Part shown: positions 44,204-52,518 of the stretch, one piece after another
Layout: each line of letters begins with the position of its first letter
How positions within the stretch are numbered: the first letter of the stretch is position 1
Source of the DNA: Akkermansiaceae bacterium
Lineage (GTDB): Bacteria; Verrucomicrobiota; Verrucomicrobiia; Verrucomicrobiales; Akkermansiaceae
Direction: 5' to 3'
Length of the DNA stretch: 64,000 nt
Assembly: GCA_905182475.1 (NCBI GenBank)
Contig: CAJJBR010000033.1
Span: 1 to 64,000, forward strand
Translations under genes and position numbers: made by a program
Notes under the pieces: generated by a model
The model's database searches: none
What the model saw: the letters and a program-made list of their open reading frames with translations, nothing else
What the model was told of the DNA's origin: nothing

Positions 44204-47200
44204 TTATTTTGCGCCGGGGAGTTTCGCTGGATCGACCAATTCCGGTTCCGCTGCTTTGGTCGCCTTTGCCTCCTTGGTTAAGCTGGCGAGCCATGCGACT
44301 AGGTCTCGGATTTCCTCTGGTTTGAGGAGATGCCCGATGGGAGGCATGGCGGAAATGGGAGGTGTGAAAGATTCTACGTCGGAGCGCTTGGCTCGGAGGA
44401 GTTTGTCTGGGGTGGCTACGTCGATGTGATCCGGGGTTTCCTCGACGAGGTTCCCGGCGAGGGTGCCTCCGTTTTTGAAGGTGAGGGAGGTGATTCCGAA
44501 TCCAGGTGCAACCACTGCAGTGGGGTTCACGACTGATTCGAGGAGGTAGCGGCGCTCGTGGTGTTTGGCGATTCCTGCGAGATTCGGACCAGCATCACCA
44601 CCGGCGGAGCGTGCGTCGTCATTGGCTTTGTGGCAGCGCATGCATTGGCCGACGGGGTGGGAGGTGAAAAGGGAGAATCCGTTTTTCGCGTTCCCACCTT
44701 CGAGGGAGATGTTGAAGCGGGCGAGAGGATCATCGCTCGCCTTCATTGCTTTTTCAAAAGCGGTGAGGGCGCTGGCGACGAGGGGTTCCTTTCTGGTCTT
44801 TGCCGCGGCGATGAGTTCAATAGCACATGCGGAGATGCCGTTGGCATCCTTGAGTTTGACTAGGTGGCTCGCGATGAATTTCGCAGCCTTGTCGCTGGGG
44901 ATTGAGGCGAGGATGCTCCATGATTTCTGGGCACGGGAGGTGTTGTCGGAATCGATGGTTTTTTCTGAAATGGCGATGGCTGACTCCGGGTCGCGTTCGG
45001 ACAAACTTTTCAGGGCGGTAAGAGCGAGAGCGTCAGTCTTGTCACTGACGAGTTTGGCAAGATATTGGTTCAGGCTGCTTCCATCGCGCTCGATGAAGAG
45101 GGTGAGTGCCTTTTCACGTGCATCGTCCGGTAGTTTGGAATTATTGATGAGTTTGCTAAGCGTTTCATCGTCGAGTGATGCGAGGCCAATCTTGAATTTT
45201 TTCACAAGATTCAGAGCGCTGGTGAGGACGAATCCGTCCAATTTCAGGAGATCCGGGAGGGCGGCGCTGAGGGCGGGTTTGATCGTCTCTAGTGGGCGTG
45301 GATCGAGGGGGCGCCAGTGACCGGTGAGCTGATCGACGGGAAAAGGTTTCTCCCATTCCATGACGAGACGGAGAGCTTCTTCGCGGACTTCTTGCGGTAG
45401 TGATGCGTTTGCTATGACTTTCAGAAGTCGGGTTGCGTTCTCCTCAGTGCCAACGCGGTATGCGTTGTGGATCAGGCGGTGTAGCATAAAGGCGGTCCAT
45501 TTACGGCCATCGAGTTCGTCGAGCAGGGCGGCGACGGCCGGGCGGACATCGCTCATGTCCTTGTCGCAGATGGCGCGGATTGCCTCGTCCTGAACTTTCG
45601 GGTCTGCATCCCGTACGAAGTAAGCAACTTCCGGGCTATTGAGACGACGTAGGGCGACGACGGCGGCGAGGCGCAGGGCGGCAGAAGGATGGGCGTGCAG
45701 TGCGCTGATCTGAGCTGGCTTGGCGGTGATGTGTTCGAGGGCGTAGATTCCTGCGTGGCGGAGATACACGTCCTGGTTGTTATTTCTCCCAATGAAATCG
45801 AGAATAGCGGAGGAATGGCCGATCGCTTTCATCTTTCCGATTGCGATTCCTGCGGCGAAGGCAACACGTGGGTTCTTGTCGAAGAGCAGGGCGGCGAGCG
45901 GAAGGCTATTGCCGTCAACGGGAGCGTCGCCGATGGCGCGGAGTGCCTGGACGCGGATTTCCGGATCGGGATCATTGAGGATTACGATGAGGGCTTTCGC
46001 GGCGTTTTCCCGGAGATCTTTTATCGGGACGTCTACAAATTCATTCGTAGGCCGTGGAACGGAGCCGCGGCGGGTGATGATTCCCAGTCCCCAGATGGCA
46101 TGAATACGTTTGAGTTTGTCTTCCGATTTAGTCGCTTCCACGAAAGTTGGGAGAGCATCGATCTTCCGGGTGAGAGCCATTTGGGCGCGGAGGCGGACAC
46201 GTGAATCCGCGTGTCCGAGGAGCTTGCTGAGTTCTTCGGAGTCGCGTTGGTCGAAGCCTTCGGAAATGAGTTCGGCTGCGTGCTTTGTCTCGGCAGTCAA
46301 GTAGGTGTTTTTACCTGCATCGAGCGAGATTAGGCGTCCTGCGTTATGTGACTTCCAGCCTGTGACAAAATCGGTGATAAACACTCGGCCATCGAAGGAG
46401 TATTCCACGTCGGTCGCCGCGATGCCCCAAGTAAGCTTGCGGGCATCGGTCATTTTCATCCCGGCTCCCTTCGATTCCATGGCGAAAGACCAGATGCCGG
46501 ATCTGTTTGCTCCACCCTTATAATCACAGATCAGGAAACGGCCTTTTTCGCTTTCTAGGAAGCCGGTGCCAGGGTGGTAGGTGAGCCCTGATGGCCCTGC
46601 GGAGAGGTGGGCTGAGGGAGGAAGGATGTAGGCGGGTTGCGAGTCGTTTTCCAATTCCCACATTTTTTCATTCATCCACCGGCTAGGTGGGCGCTCTTCG
46701 AGGTCGATCTGGCGGTGGAAGGTGTGCATGGCTTGGTGCTCCATTTGCCAACCGGATTCTCCGCCTTCGACAAGATAAACGATGCGCGAGGCATCCCCCT
46801 GATCCGAGTTGTTATCGACGGAGAATGCATTTCCAAATTCATCGAAAGCGATTTCCTTGGGGTTGCGAAGGCCGGTGTGCATGAGCTCGAAGCCGCTGCC
46901 ATCGGGTTCGAAGCGGAAGACCGCCCCTTCGTTGGGGTAGTGGAGTTCCTTGCCAGCCTTCGTTACCATTGAAAAACCACGATCGCCGATCGTGCCGTAG
47001 ATCCGTCCGTCGGGGCCGAGTGTGAAGCCATTCATGTCGTGGCCGGAAAGGGAGATGCGGACGCCAAAGCCTTCCTTCACCACTTTCCGCTCGTCGGAAA
47101 CGCCGTCGTCATTGGTGTCGCGGAGTTTGTAGATCTTCGGGATACACGCGAAGTACAGCGCCTCGTCGTAATAGAATATCCCTGCTGCGGTGCCATCGAG

Positions 47201-48127
47201 GAGGTTGTTGAAACCATCGGCGAAGACTTTGGATTCATCGAAAGTCCCGTCACCATTGGTATCGGAAAGGCGGCGTATCACCTCGGAAACCTCAGTCATA
47301 TATTTCTCGGAAACTTTTCCTTTCCACTTCTTGTGGAGGGCACGCCTGTCATCGGTAGTCTGTGACTGGAGGTCGTCGAGATACCAGTAGAGGTGATTGC
47401 GGTTGTCCTCGACCCCGTGGCGGAAACGGTGAGTTTCAGCAACGAATACATTGCCCTGATCGTCAAAGGTGAGCGCGGTAGGGGATTTGATTTTCTGGTT
47501 TTCGTAGTCTGCCTCGATTTTAAGAATGCTTCCTTCCGGAATGGTGGCTCCAGCGAGGGCGTCCGTGGTGACGAGTTTCTCCGTAAACAATTTTCCGCCC
47601 TTGGTGGTTGCCGGGAACTTCGGGTTCGCGTAGTTGCCGAAAAGGATTTCATCCACGGCAATAATGCCCCACCGCCCCTTTTGCTCATCGATCACTCGGA
47701 TGACGGCTCTGCTACCCTTGAGTTTGGTTACGTCCCATTGCGAAGGGGAGAAACGGAGGCTGTTGTCACCAGTGCTTTCAAATTCCACTTTGCCGTCCAA
47801 CAGTAGTTGCACCGCCGTTTTTCCCGGATGATTGCCACCGGCGATGAGGAATGAGATGAAGTTGGTTTTGATCGTGAACTCCTGAGAGACCAAGGCTCCG
47901 GTAGCTTCGTCACCGCCATGCGCGGAAGTGGCGAAGGCGTTGTTCGAATAGGCGGTGAAAGGATTCTTCATTTCATCGAGCTTCCCGTGGACGGGGGATA
48001 GGCCGAATGCGGAACCAATCGTCTTCCAGTCGCCAAAGCCGTCTCCTTCGAAGGATTGGAATGCGGCATGGGTGGAGCTGGTAAGAGCCGTGATGGCGAG
48101 AAGCGAAAGGAGATGCGGTAGTTTCAT
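44204..48127 (-). CDS. PVC-type haem-binding dehydrogenase-like protein, 1307 residues
   Basis: The start at ATG 48127 gives a signal peptide (HLLSLLAITALTSSTHA). An N-terminal jelly-roll-like domain (about 20-155) is followed by a beta-propeller of the membrane-bound dehydrogenase type (about 190-560; LTFDDQGNVFVAETHRFRHG, GLRNPKEIAFDEFGNAFSVD). HEAT-like repeats (about 620-1100) and a C-terminal cytochrome-c-like domain with CMRCH near 1162 complete it. This is the layout of the large PVC haem-binding protein family, thought to oxidise sugars or alcohols in the periplasm. Substrate is unknown. It is a single gene transcribed alone. Confidence 0.93.
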   Translation of the reverse strand: MKLPHLLSLLAITALTSSTHAAFQSFEGDGFGDWKTIGSAFGLSPVHGKLDEMKNPFTAYSNNAFATSAHGGDEATGALVSQEFTIKTNFISFLIAGGNHPGKTAVQLLLDGKVEFESTGDNSLRFSPSQWDVTKLKGSRAVIRVIDEQKGRWGIIAVDEILFGNYANPKFPATTKGGKLFTEKLVTTDALAGATIPEGSILKIEADYENQKIKSPTALTFDDQGNVFVAETHRFRHGVEDNRNHLYWYLDDLQSQTTDDRRALHKKWKGKVSEKYMTEVSEVIRRLSDTNGDGTFDESKVFADGFNNLLDGTAAGIFYYDEALYFACIPKIYKLRDTNDDGVSDERKVVKEGFGVRISLSGHDMNGFTLGPDGRIYGTIGDRGFSMVTKAGKELHYPNEGAVFRFEPDGSGFELMHTGLRNPKEIAFDEFGNAFSVDNNSDQGDASRIVYLVEGGESGWQMEHQAMHTFHRQIDLEERPPSRWMNEKMWELENDSQPAYILPPSAHLSAGPSGLTYHPGTGFLESEKGRFLICDYKGGANRSGIWSFAMESKGAGMKMTDARKLTWGIAATDVEYSFDGRVFITDFVTGWKSHNAGRLISLDAGKNTYLTAETKHAAELISEGFDQRDSEELSKLLGHADSRVRLRAQMALTRKIDALPTFVEATKSEDKLKRIHAIWGLGIITRRGSVPRPTNEFVDVPIKDLRENAAKALIVILNDPDPEIRVQALRAIGDAPVDGNSLPLAALLFDKNPRVAFAAGIAIGKMKAIGHSSAILDFIGRNNNQDVYLRHAGIYALEHITAKPAQISALHAHPSAALRLAAVVALRRLNSPEVAYFVRDADPKVQDEAIRAICDKDMSDVRPAVAALLDELDGRKWTAFMLHRLIHNAYRVGTEENATRLLKVIANASLPQEVREEALRLVMEWEKPFPVDQLTGHWRPLDPRPLETIKPALSAALPDLLKLDGFVLTSALNLVKKFKIGLASLDDETLSKLINNSKLPDDAREKALTLFIERDGSSLNQYLAKLVSDKTDALALTALKSLSERDPESAIAISEKTIDSDNTSRAQKSWSILASIPSDKAAKFIASHLVKLKDANGISACAIELIAAAKTRKEPLVASALTAFEKAMKASDDPLARFNISLEGGNAKNGFSLFTSHPVGQCMRCHKANDDARSAGGDAGPNLAGIAKHHERRYLLESVVNPTAVVAPGFGITSLTFKNGGTLAGNLVEETPDHIDVATPDKLLRAKRSDVESFTPPISAMPPIGHLLKPEEIRDLVAWLASLTKEAKATKAAEPELVDPAKLPGAK

Positions 48128-48299
48128 AAGCTTGTTTGGAGGTGTGGCCTGAGAATGTGATCCAATAGGCTCGCTGGGAAGGCTTGCCAACCGTAAAAGC
48201 TGTCTAGCAGGCCTATGGATATCAAGAGCTATCTTGGATGGCACGGAATGGATCGTAAGTCGCTGGGAGTGGCGCGGGTTTAGCATAGAATTGGGTTCT

Positions 48300-49664
48300 T
48301 TAGAAAAATACCATTGAAAGTCCTGTGATCAGCAGGACGAAGAGCATGTTCAGCACCACGCCAACTCGGATCATTTCCCGCTGCGGAACGAGGCCGGTGC
48401 CGAAGACGATGGCGTTTGGAGGAGTGCCTACCGGGAGCATGAAGGCGCAGGAGGCGGCGAGTGCGAGGGGTAGGATGAGCTTCGCCGGAGCCAGATCGAA
48501 CTCAGTTGCCATCGTGAAAAAGATCGGGACGAGAAGGGCGGCGCTGGCGGTATTGCTGGACAGCTCGGTGAGGAAAATGACGAAGCAAACGACGGCGCCT
48601 ACGATTGCCCAAAGCGGCCATGCATCCATTGCCCCGCCGAGCAGCCTTGCGAGGAACAGGCTGGTGCCGGAGGATCCGAGGATGCCGCTAAGAGCGAGCC
48701 CACCGCCGAAGAGGAGGAGGACGCCCCATTCGGTGCCGTGCTCAATCTGTTTCCACGTCACGACCTTTGCCACCGCGAGCGCTACGACCGCCGTGAGTGC
48801 GATCCACGTATCCATGCTGGAAATGGAGAACCACGCCCCGATTTTCGAGCTAAAGATCCAGGATACTGCGGTGAGGGCGAAGATTCCCAAGGTGACCTTG
48901 CGTTGCATGGTGAACTGGAAATCTTCCGTTTCACCTTCGATCATGAGCTTTTTTTCGTCCGGATTCGACGGGCGCAGCATCAGATAAAGGGCAATAACCA
49001 TTATGGGGAGTAGCAGTATGACCGCCGGGATCCCGAAGGCCATCCATTCGGAAAAAGTGACGTCGAGTTGCTTCGCGGCTATGCCGTTTGGCGGGCTGCC
49101 GACGATGGTGCCGAGTCCGCCGATACTCGCGGAGTAGGCCAACCCGAGAAGGAGGAACCAACGGTTGTTCAGCTTCTTTTTTCCTTCGCCAAACTGGTTG
49201 AGTATGCCGAGGGCGAGGGGAATCATCATCGCGGTGGTCGCGGTATTGCTCATCCACATGGAGAGCACTGCGGTGCCGAGGAAAAGCAACAGGGCGACGG
49301 GGACGAACTTTCCTTTCCCAAGTTTCGCGAGCTTTTCCGCAAGCCAGCGGTCGATCCCCTGCGCGGAAAGTGCGGATGCAATCGCGAAGCCCCCGAAGAA
49401 CAGGAAAATGGGAGGGGCGGCGAAGGAGGCGAGCGAAGTTTTCACATCGGACAGACCCATTGCGGCACCGAGTACGGGCACGAGTAGAGCCGTTATCGCA
49501 AGGGGCAGGGCTTCCGTCATCCATAGGCATGCGATGCAGGCGAAGAACGCGAGTCCCAGCCGTATCGTTCCCGGATCAAGTCCCTCCAGAGCCGGACTAC
49601 CTTCGGATAGCGGAAGGAAAAAGGCGATGAGGAGAAGCAGCGCGATGCTGATGGCAATCTTCAT
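48300..49664 (-). CDS. SLC13/DASS-family sodium-dependent anion transporter
   Basis: A permease of about 454 residues with 11 or more membrane helices and the two conserved SNT motifs: MSNTATTAMMIPLALGILNQ in the first half and ELSSNTASAALLVPIFFTMA in the second. The C-terminal signature MLPVGTPPNAIVFGTG is diagnostic for DASS carriers of dicarboxylates, citrate or sulfate. Starting at ATG 49664 (MKIAISIALLLLIAFFL) puts the first helix at the N terminus. Substrate cannot be told from sequence. The gap 48128-48299 holds nothing recognisable. Confidence 0.93.
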   Translation of the reverse strand: MKIAISIALLLLIAFFLPLSEGSPALEGLDPGTIRLGLAFFACIACLWMTEALPLAITALLVPVLGAAMGLSDVKTSLASFAAPPIFLFFGGFAIASALSAQGIDRWLAEKLAKLGKGKFVPVALLLFLGTAVLSMWMSNTATTAMMIPLALGILNQFGEGKKKLNNRWFLLLGLAYSASIGGLGTIVGSPPNGIAAKQLDVTFSEWMAFGIPAVILLLPIMVIALYLMLRPSNPDEKKLMIEGETEDFQFTMQRKVTLGIFALTAVSWIFSSKIGAWFSISSMDTWIALTAVVALAVAKVVTWKQIEHGTEWGVLLLFGGGLALSGILGSSGTSLFLARLLGGAMDAWPLWAIVGAVVCFVIFLTELSSNTASAALLVPIFFTMATEFDLAPAKLILPLALAASCAFMLPVGTPPNAIVFGTGLVPQREMIRVGVVLNMLFVLLITGLSMVFF

Positions 49665-49718
49665 TGGTGTATCTAATGGCATGGCGGGCGGTCGGGGCGA
49701 ATACATTTAGAAATTTCA

Positions 49719-49824
49719 AACCACCGATTGCACGGATTGACACGGATAAGAATATAGCTCCGGCTGTAAATCCGTGATCAGCACTATTTCCCGATATCTG
49801 TGATCATCTGAGAAATCGGTGGTT
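49719..49824. repeat. 11-bp inverted repeat of dispersed type
   Basis: AACCACCGATT (49719-49729) is exactly reverse-complemented at 49814-49824. Inside, GCACGGATTGACACGGAT (49730-49747) has partial inverted copies near 49770. The wording (accaccgattgcacggattgacacggat) resembles dispersed intergenic repeats in Verrucomicrobia and Planctomycetes as I recall. It lies in the divergent region between the SLC13 and TPR-type genes. Confidence 0.6.
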
Positions 49825-49917
49825 AAATTCATCTCATTTTCCCCGAAACCCTCGGTGGGGTTGCTGTCGAACATCAAATTTGACGCGGAGGGATATTTTC
49901 AACACAGTGTCGGAACG

Positions 49918-50976
49918 ATGAAAGGAAACCGTCTGTTTGTGGGAGCTTGTTGTGCGCTTGGTCTGGTGGCTTTTTCCCAGCTTCTGATCGCTGGCATGGC
50001 GCTGGCGGTGCGTATTGAAGAGGGCAGGGAGGTGCGCGTGGTGGAGCGCGAGGTTGAGAAACTTGTTCCGATTCGGATTTCTGTGCCAACTGCCCCGCAG
50101 GATAAGCCTGTGGAAAGCAAGCCGCCCGAGCTTCCCCCAGTGCCAAAGCCGCAGGAACACGGCGTTCCGGCCATCGCCGACCCGCGCTCCGAGCGTCTCG
50201 TGAAGGAAGGGCGCACCGCGCGTATCGCGGGGGATATGGGGCTGGCAATCGTCAAGCTGGAGGAAGCCCTGGCAGATTCTCCAGAGCATCCCACCGTGCT
50301 TTTCGAGCTTGGTATCGTGCATGAAACCATGGGAGTTTACGGCAAGGCCTCCCGTTATTATGAGGAAGTATTCCGTCTTGGCGTGACTGGGGCAGGGGAT
50401 CTTTACGAGGCCGCTGCCGCGAAACTGCGCGATGGCTTTGAGCAACCCACCGATATGCTCGGAAGAGTGGCACTCGGGCGGGTCAGGATTTTTAACGATC
50501 CGAACGCCCGTGGAGGGCAACGGGTGGTGTTGAGTGTGCCCGTTCAGAAAGCTCCCGGCGAGGACGTCGATGCGGATGAAATCGAGGTGGCGGTTAGGTT
50601 TTTCAACAAGACGAACCAAGGCAAGATCGTTCAACTTGAGGATAGTTCATGGGCGGTTCCGCAGTGGGTTTCTCTGCCTTTCGATTGGCAGGGCGGGGAG
50701 GAAATGCTGCGGATGAACTACATGATCCCAAAGCGCGATACCCAGACGGCTCATCTCTTCGGCGAGCTTTCCTACTACGGGCAGGTCGTCACGCTGACTT
50801 TCAAGGGAGAAGTTCTCGATGTGCAGGCATGGCCGCGGGATCTCGCTGCGCGGATCGGGCAGGTGGCTCCGATAGGTGGCCACGGGAACGATTTTCCGGA
50901 GTTCCTTGATCAGGATATTTTACCTCCAAATTTTGATCCTGCTATTCCGCTTCTCATTCCGCTCCCGCCGGAGTGA
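49918..50976 (+). CDS. Membrane-anchored TPR-like protein of unknown function
   Basis: A 352-residue protein starting MKGNRLFVGACCALGLVAFS with one N-terminal membrane helix (to about 33). A Pro-rich spacer (PVESKPPELPPVPKPQEHGV) is followed by a TPR-like pair (about 95-150; AGDMGLAIVKLEEALADSPE, GVYGKASRYYEEVFRLG) and a beta-rich C-terminal domain (about 180-320) with an Ile/Pro-rich tail. No family is recognised. It is followed after 23 bases by the pseudokinase gene and probably works with it at the inner membrane. Confidence 0.65.
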   Translation: MKGNRLFVGACCALGLVAFSQLLIAGMALAVRIEEGREVRVVEREVEKLVPIRISVPTAPQDKPVESKPPELPPVPKPQEHGVPAIADPRSERLVKEGRTARIAGDMGLAIVKLEEALADSPEHPTVLFELGIVHETMGVYGKASRYYEEVFRLGVTGAGDLYEAAAAKLRDGFEQPTDMLGRVALGRVRIFNDPNARGGQRVVLSVPVQKAPGEDVDADEIEVAVRFFNKTNQGKIVQLEDSSWAVPQWVSLPFDWQGGEEMLRMNYMIPKRDTQTAHLFGELSYYGQVVTLTFKGEVLDVQAWPRDLAARIGQVAPIGGHGNDFPEFLDQDILPPNFDPAIPLLIPLPPE

Positions 50977-50999
50977 AATAGCCCGCCGCAGAAACGGGT

Positions 51000-52499
51000 A
51001 TGGAAATGTTGGATCAAAATAGCGAAAACGGGGATAAAGTATTTGGGGACTATGTGGCGAAAAAATGCCTCGCTGAAGACAAGTCCACTCGCTCATGGCT
51101 TGCCGAGCAAGCATCGGTCGGGCGTATGGTGCTGATCGAGGAACTGAAGCCTGAAGCAGGCCAAGAGAAAGACAGTTTTCTCGCCGATGTAAGAGCTAAG
51201 GCCGCTGTTGAGCACCCGTTGGTCGGTTCTATCTACGAGGCCTCCACGGAAAACGGGCAATGCTTTTTTGCCCACGAACTCCTGCCAGGCGAGAGCCTAC
51301 TCGAACGGCGTGCCGTAGGTGAAAAAGTCCGTGCTCAGCGATTTGTCCACATCTTGAGGAGGATTGCAGAAGCGAATATTTACCACGAATCACATGATAA
51401 CGCGAGCTCACCGCTGGATCTCGATGCGGTTTACGTGGACGGCCATGGGGTGATCCGGGTGAAGAATCTGGTCATTTCCGGAAATCGTTTGCCAGACCAT
51501 TCCCTGCGCGACGTACTGAAGCTAGGCGCGGATTTTGAAGCCATGCTCGACCGCGACCAGCCGGGTGCCACCCGTTGCCTTACATTGCTGGCGTGGATGC
51601 GAGGCGAGGAGGTGGCCAAGCCGCTCAGGTGGGAGCAGATCCGCGACTACTGCGAGCAGATCGAACAACAACTAGCCGAGCCTTCCGAAGTCGTCGCTCC
51701 ACCGACTGCAGCGATGCGTCCGGAAAAGAAGAGCGGCTTTGTGTGGATTGTCGCGATTCTTCTGGTTGTCCTGATCGCTAGCGTCCTAGTGCTTACAAAA
51801 AAGGAAAAGCCGGCCAAGGCGAATGCGCCAAAGCCCGGTCTGGTGAGCGTGGAGGGCGGGAGATACACGACTCCAGGCGGCGCTTCAATCAAGGTCGGTG
51901 GTTTCCGGATTTCCGCCTATGAAGTCACAATCGGTGAGTATGCCGAGTTCCTAGGAACTCTTGAAGTTCTCTCCGATGAAGGGGAAGACCGAACCTTCGA
52001 CCATCCCGACCAGCCTCAGGAAAAGGTAGGTCACGATCCTGATGATTGGGTAGCGCTTTACTCTGCAGCAAAAGCTGCGGAGGAATGGAACGAGCGAGAG
52101 GTGGAAGTGAATATGCCGATTGTGGGCGTCGATTGGTGGGATGCCTTTGCGTATGCAAAGTGGAAACGTAGCACCCTACCAACCCAGGAACGCTGGCTTG
52201 CTGCGCTGGTATCCGGAGCGGAAGTCCCTTCCGCCATCCCCGTGAGCGAGTGGATCCCGGTGACCTCAAAAAGCGAGGATCGCACCACGAACGGAATTCT
52301 CGGAATGGCAGGCTCCGTATCCGAATGGACACTCGAAGCACGCCCTCTGCCATCGAATCCTCTTGGAGACTCGCTATGGGTTATTGTCGGGGGTTCCTAC
52401 TTGAAGCCCGGCAAAGGTGCCGCCACACGCGAGTGGGTGGAAGACCGTTCCCTCCGTCGCCCAGATCTCGGATTCCGTATTTGTAAGGATACGCATTAG
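51000..52499 (+). CDS. Pseudokinase-TM-FGE/sulfatase-modifying-like protein
   Basis: A 499-residue protein. Residues 14-220 look like a protein kinase fold without catalytic residues: the usual VAIK is MVLIEELKP, and the loop region reads HESHDNASSPLDLDAVYVDG in place of HRDLKPxN. A helix follows at 246-266, then a periplasmic FGE/SUMF1-like domain (281-497; VSVEGGRYTTPGG, WWDAFAYAKWKR, GGSY ending LGFRI). The active-site cysteines of formylglycine-generating enzyme are absent. Both halves thus look like non-catalytic binding modules linking cytoplasm and periplasm. Confidence 0.8.
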   Translation: MEMLDQNSENGDKVFGDYVAKKCLAEDKSTRSWLAEQASVGRMVLIEELKPEAGQEKDSFLADVRAKAAVEHPLVGSIYEASTENGQCFFAHELLPGESLLERRAVGEKVRAQRFVHILRRIAEANIYHESHDNASSPLDLDAVYVDGHGVIRVKNLVISGNRLPDHSLRDVLKLGADFEAMLDRDQPGATRCLTLLAWMRGEEVAKPLRWEQIRDYCEQIEQQLAEPSEVVAPPTAAMRPEKKSGFVWIVAILLVVLIASVLVLTKKEKPAKANAPKPGLVSVEGGRYTTPGGASIKVGGFRISAYEVTIGEYAEFLGTLEVLSDEGEDRTFDHPDQPQEKVGHDPDDWVALYSAAKAAEEWNEREVEVNMPIVGVDWWDAFAYAKWKRSTLPTQERWLAALVSGAEVPSAIPVSEWIPVTSKSEDRTTNGILGMAGSVSEWTLEARPLPSNPLGDSLWVIVGGSYLKPGKGAATREWVEDRSLRRPDLGFRICKDTH

Positions 52500-52518
52500 G
52501 AATTGAGGGATTCTCGGT

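Noticed and set aside
49834..50634. 266-residue frame opposite the TPR-like gene
   Set aside because: No signal, no domain, His/Arg-rich antisense composition.
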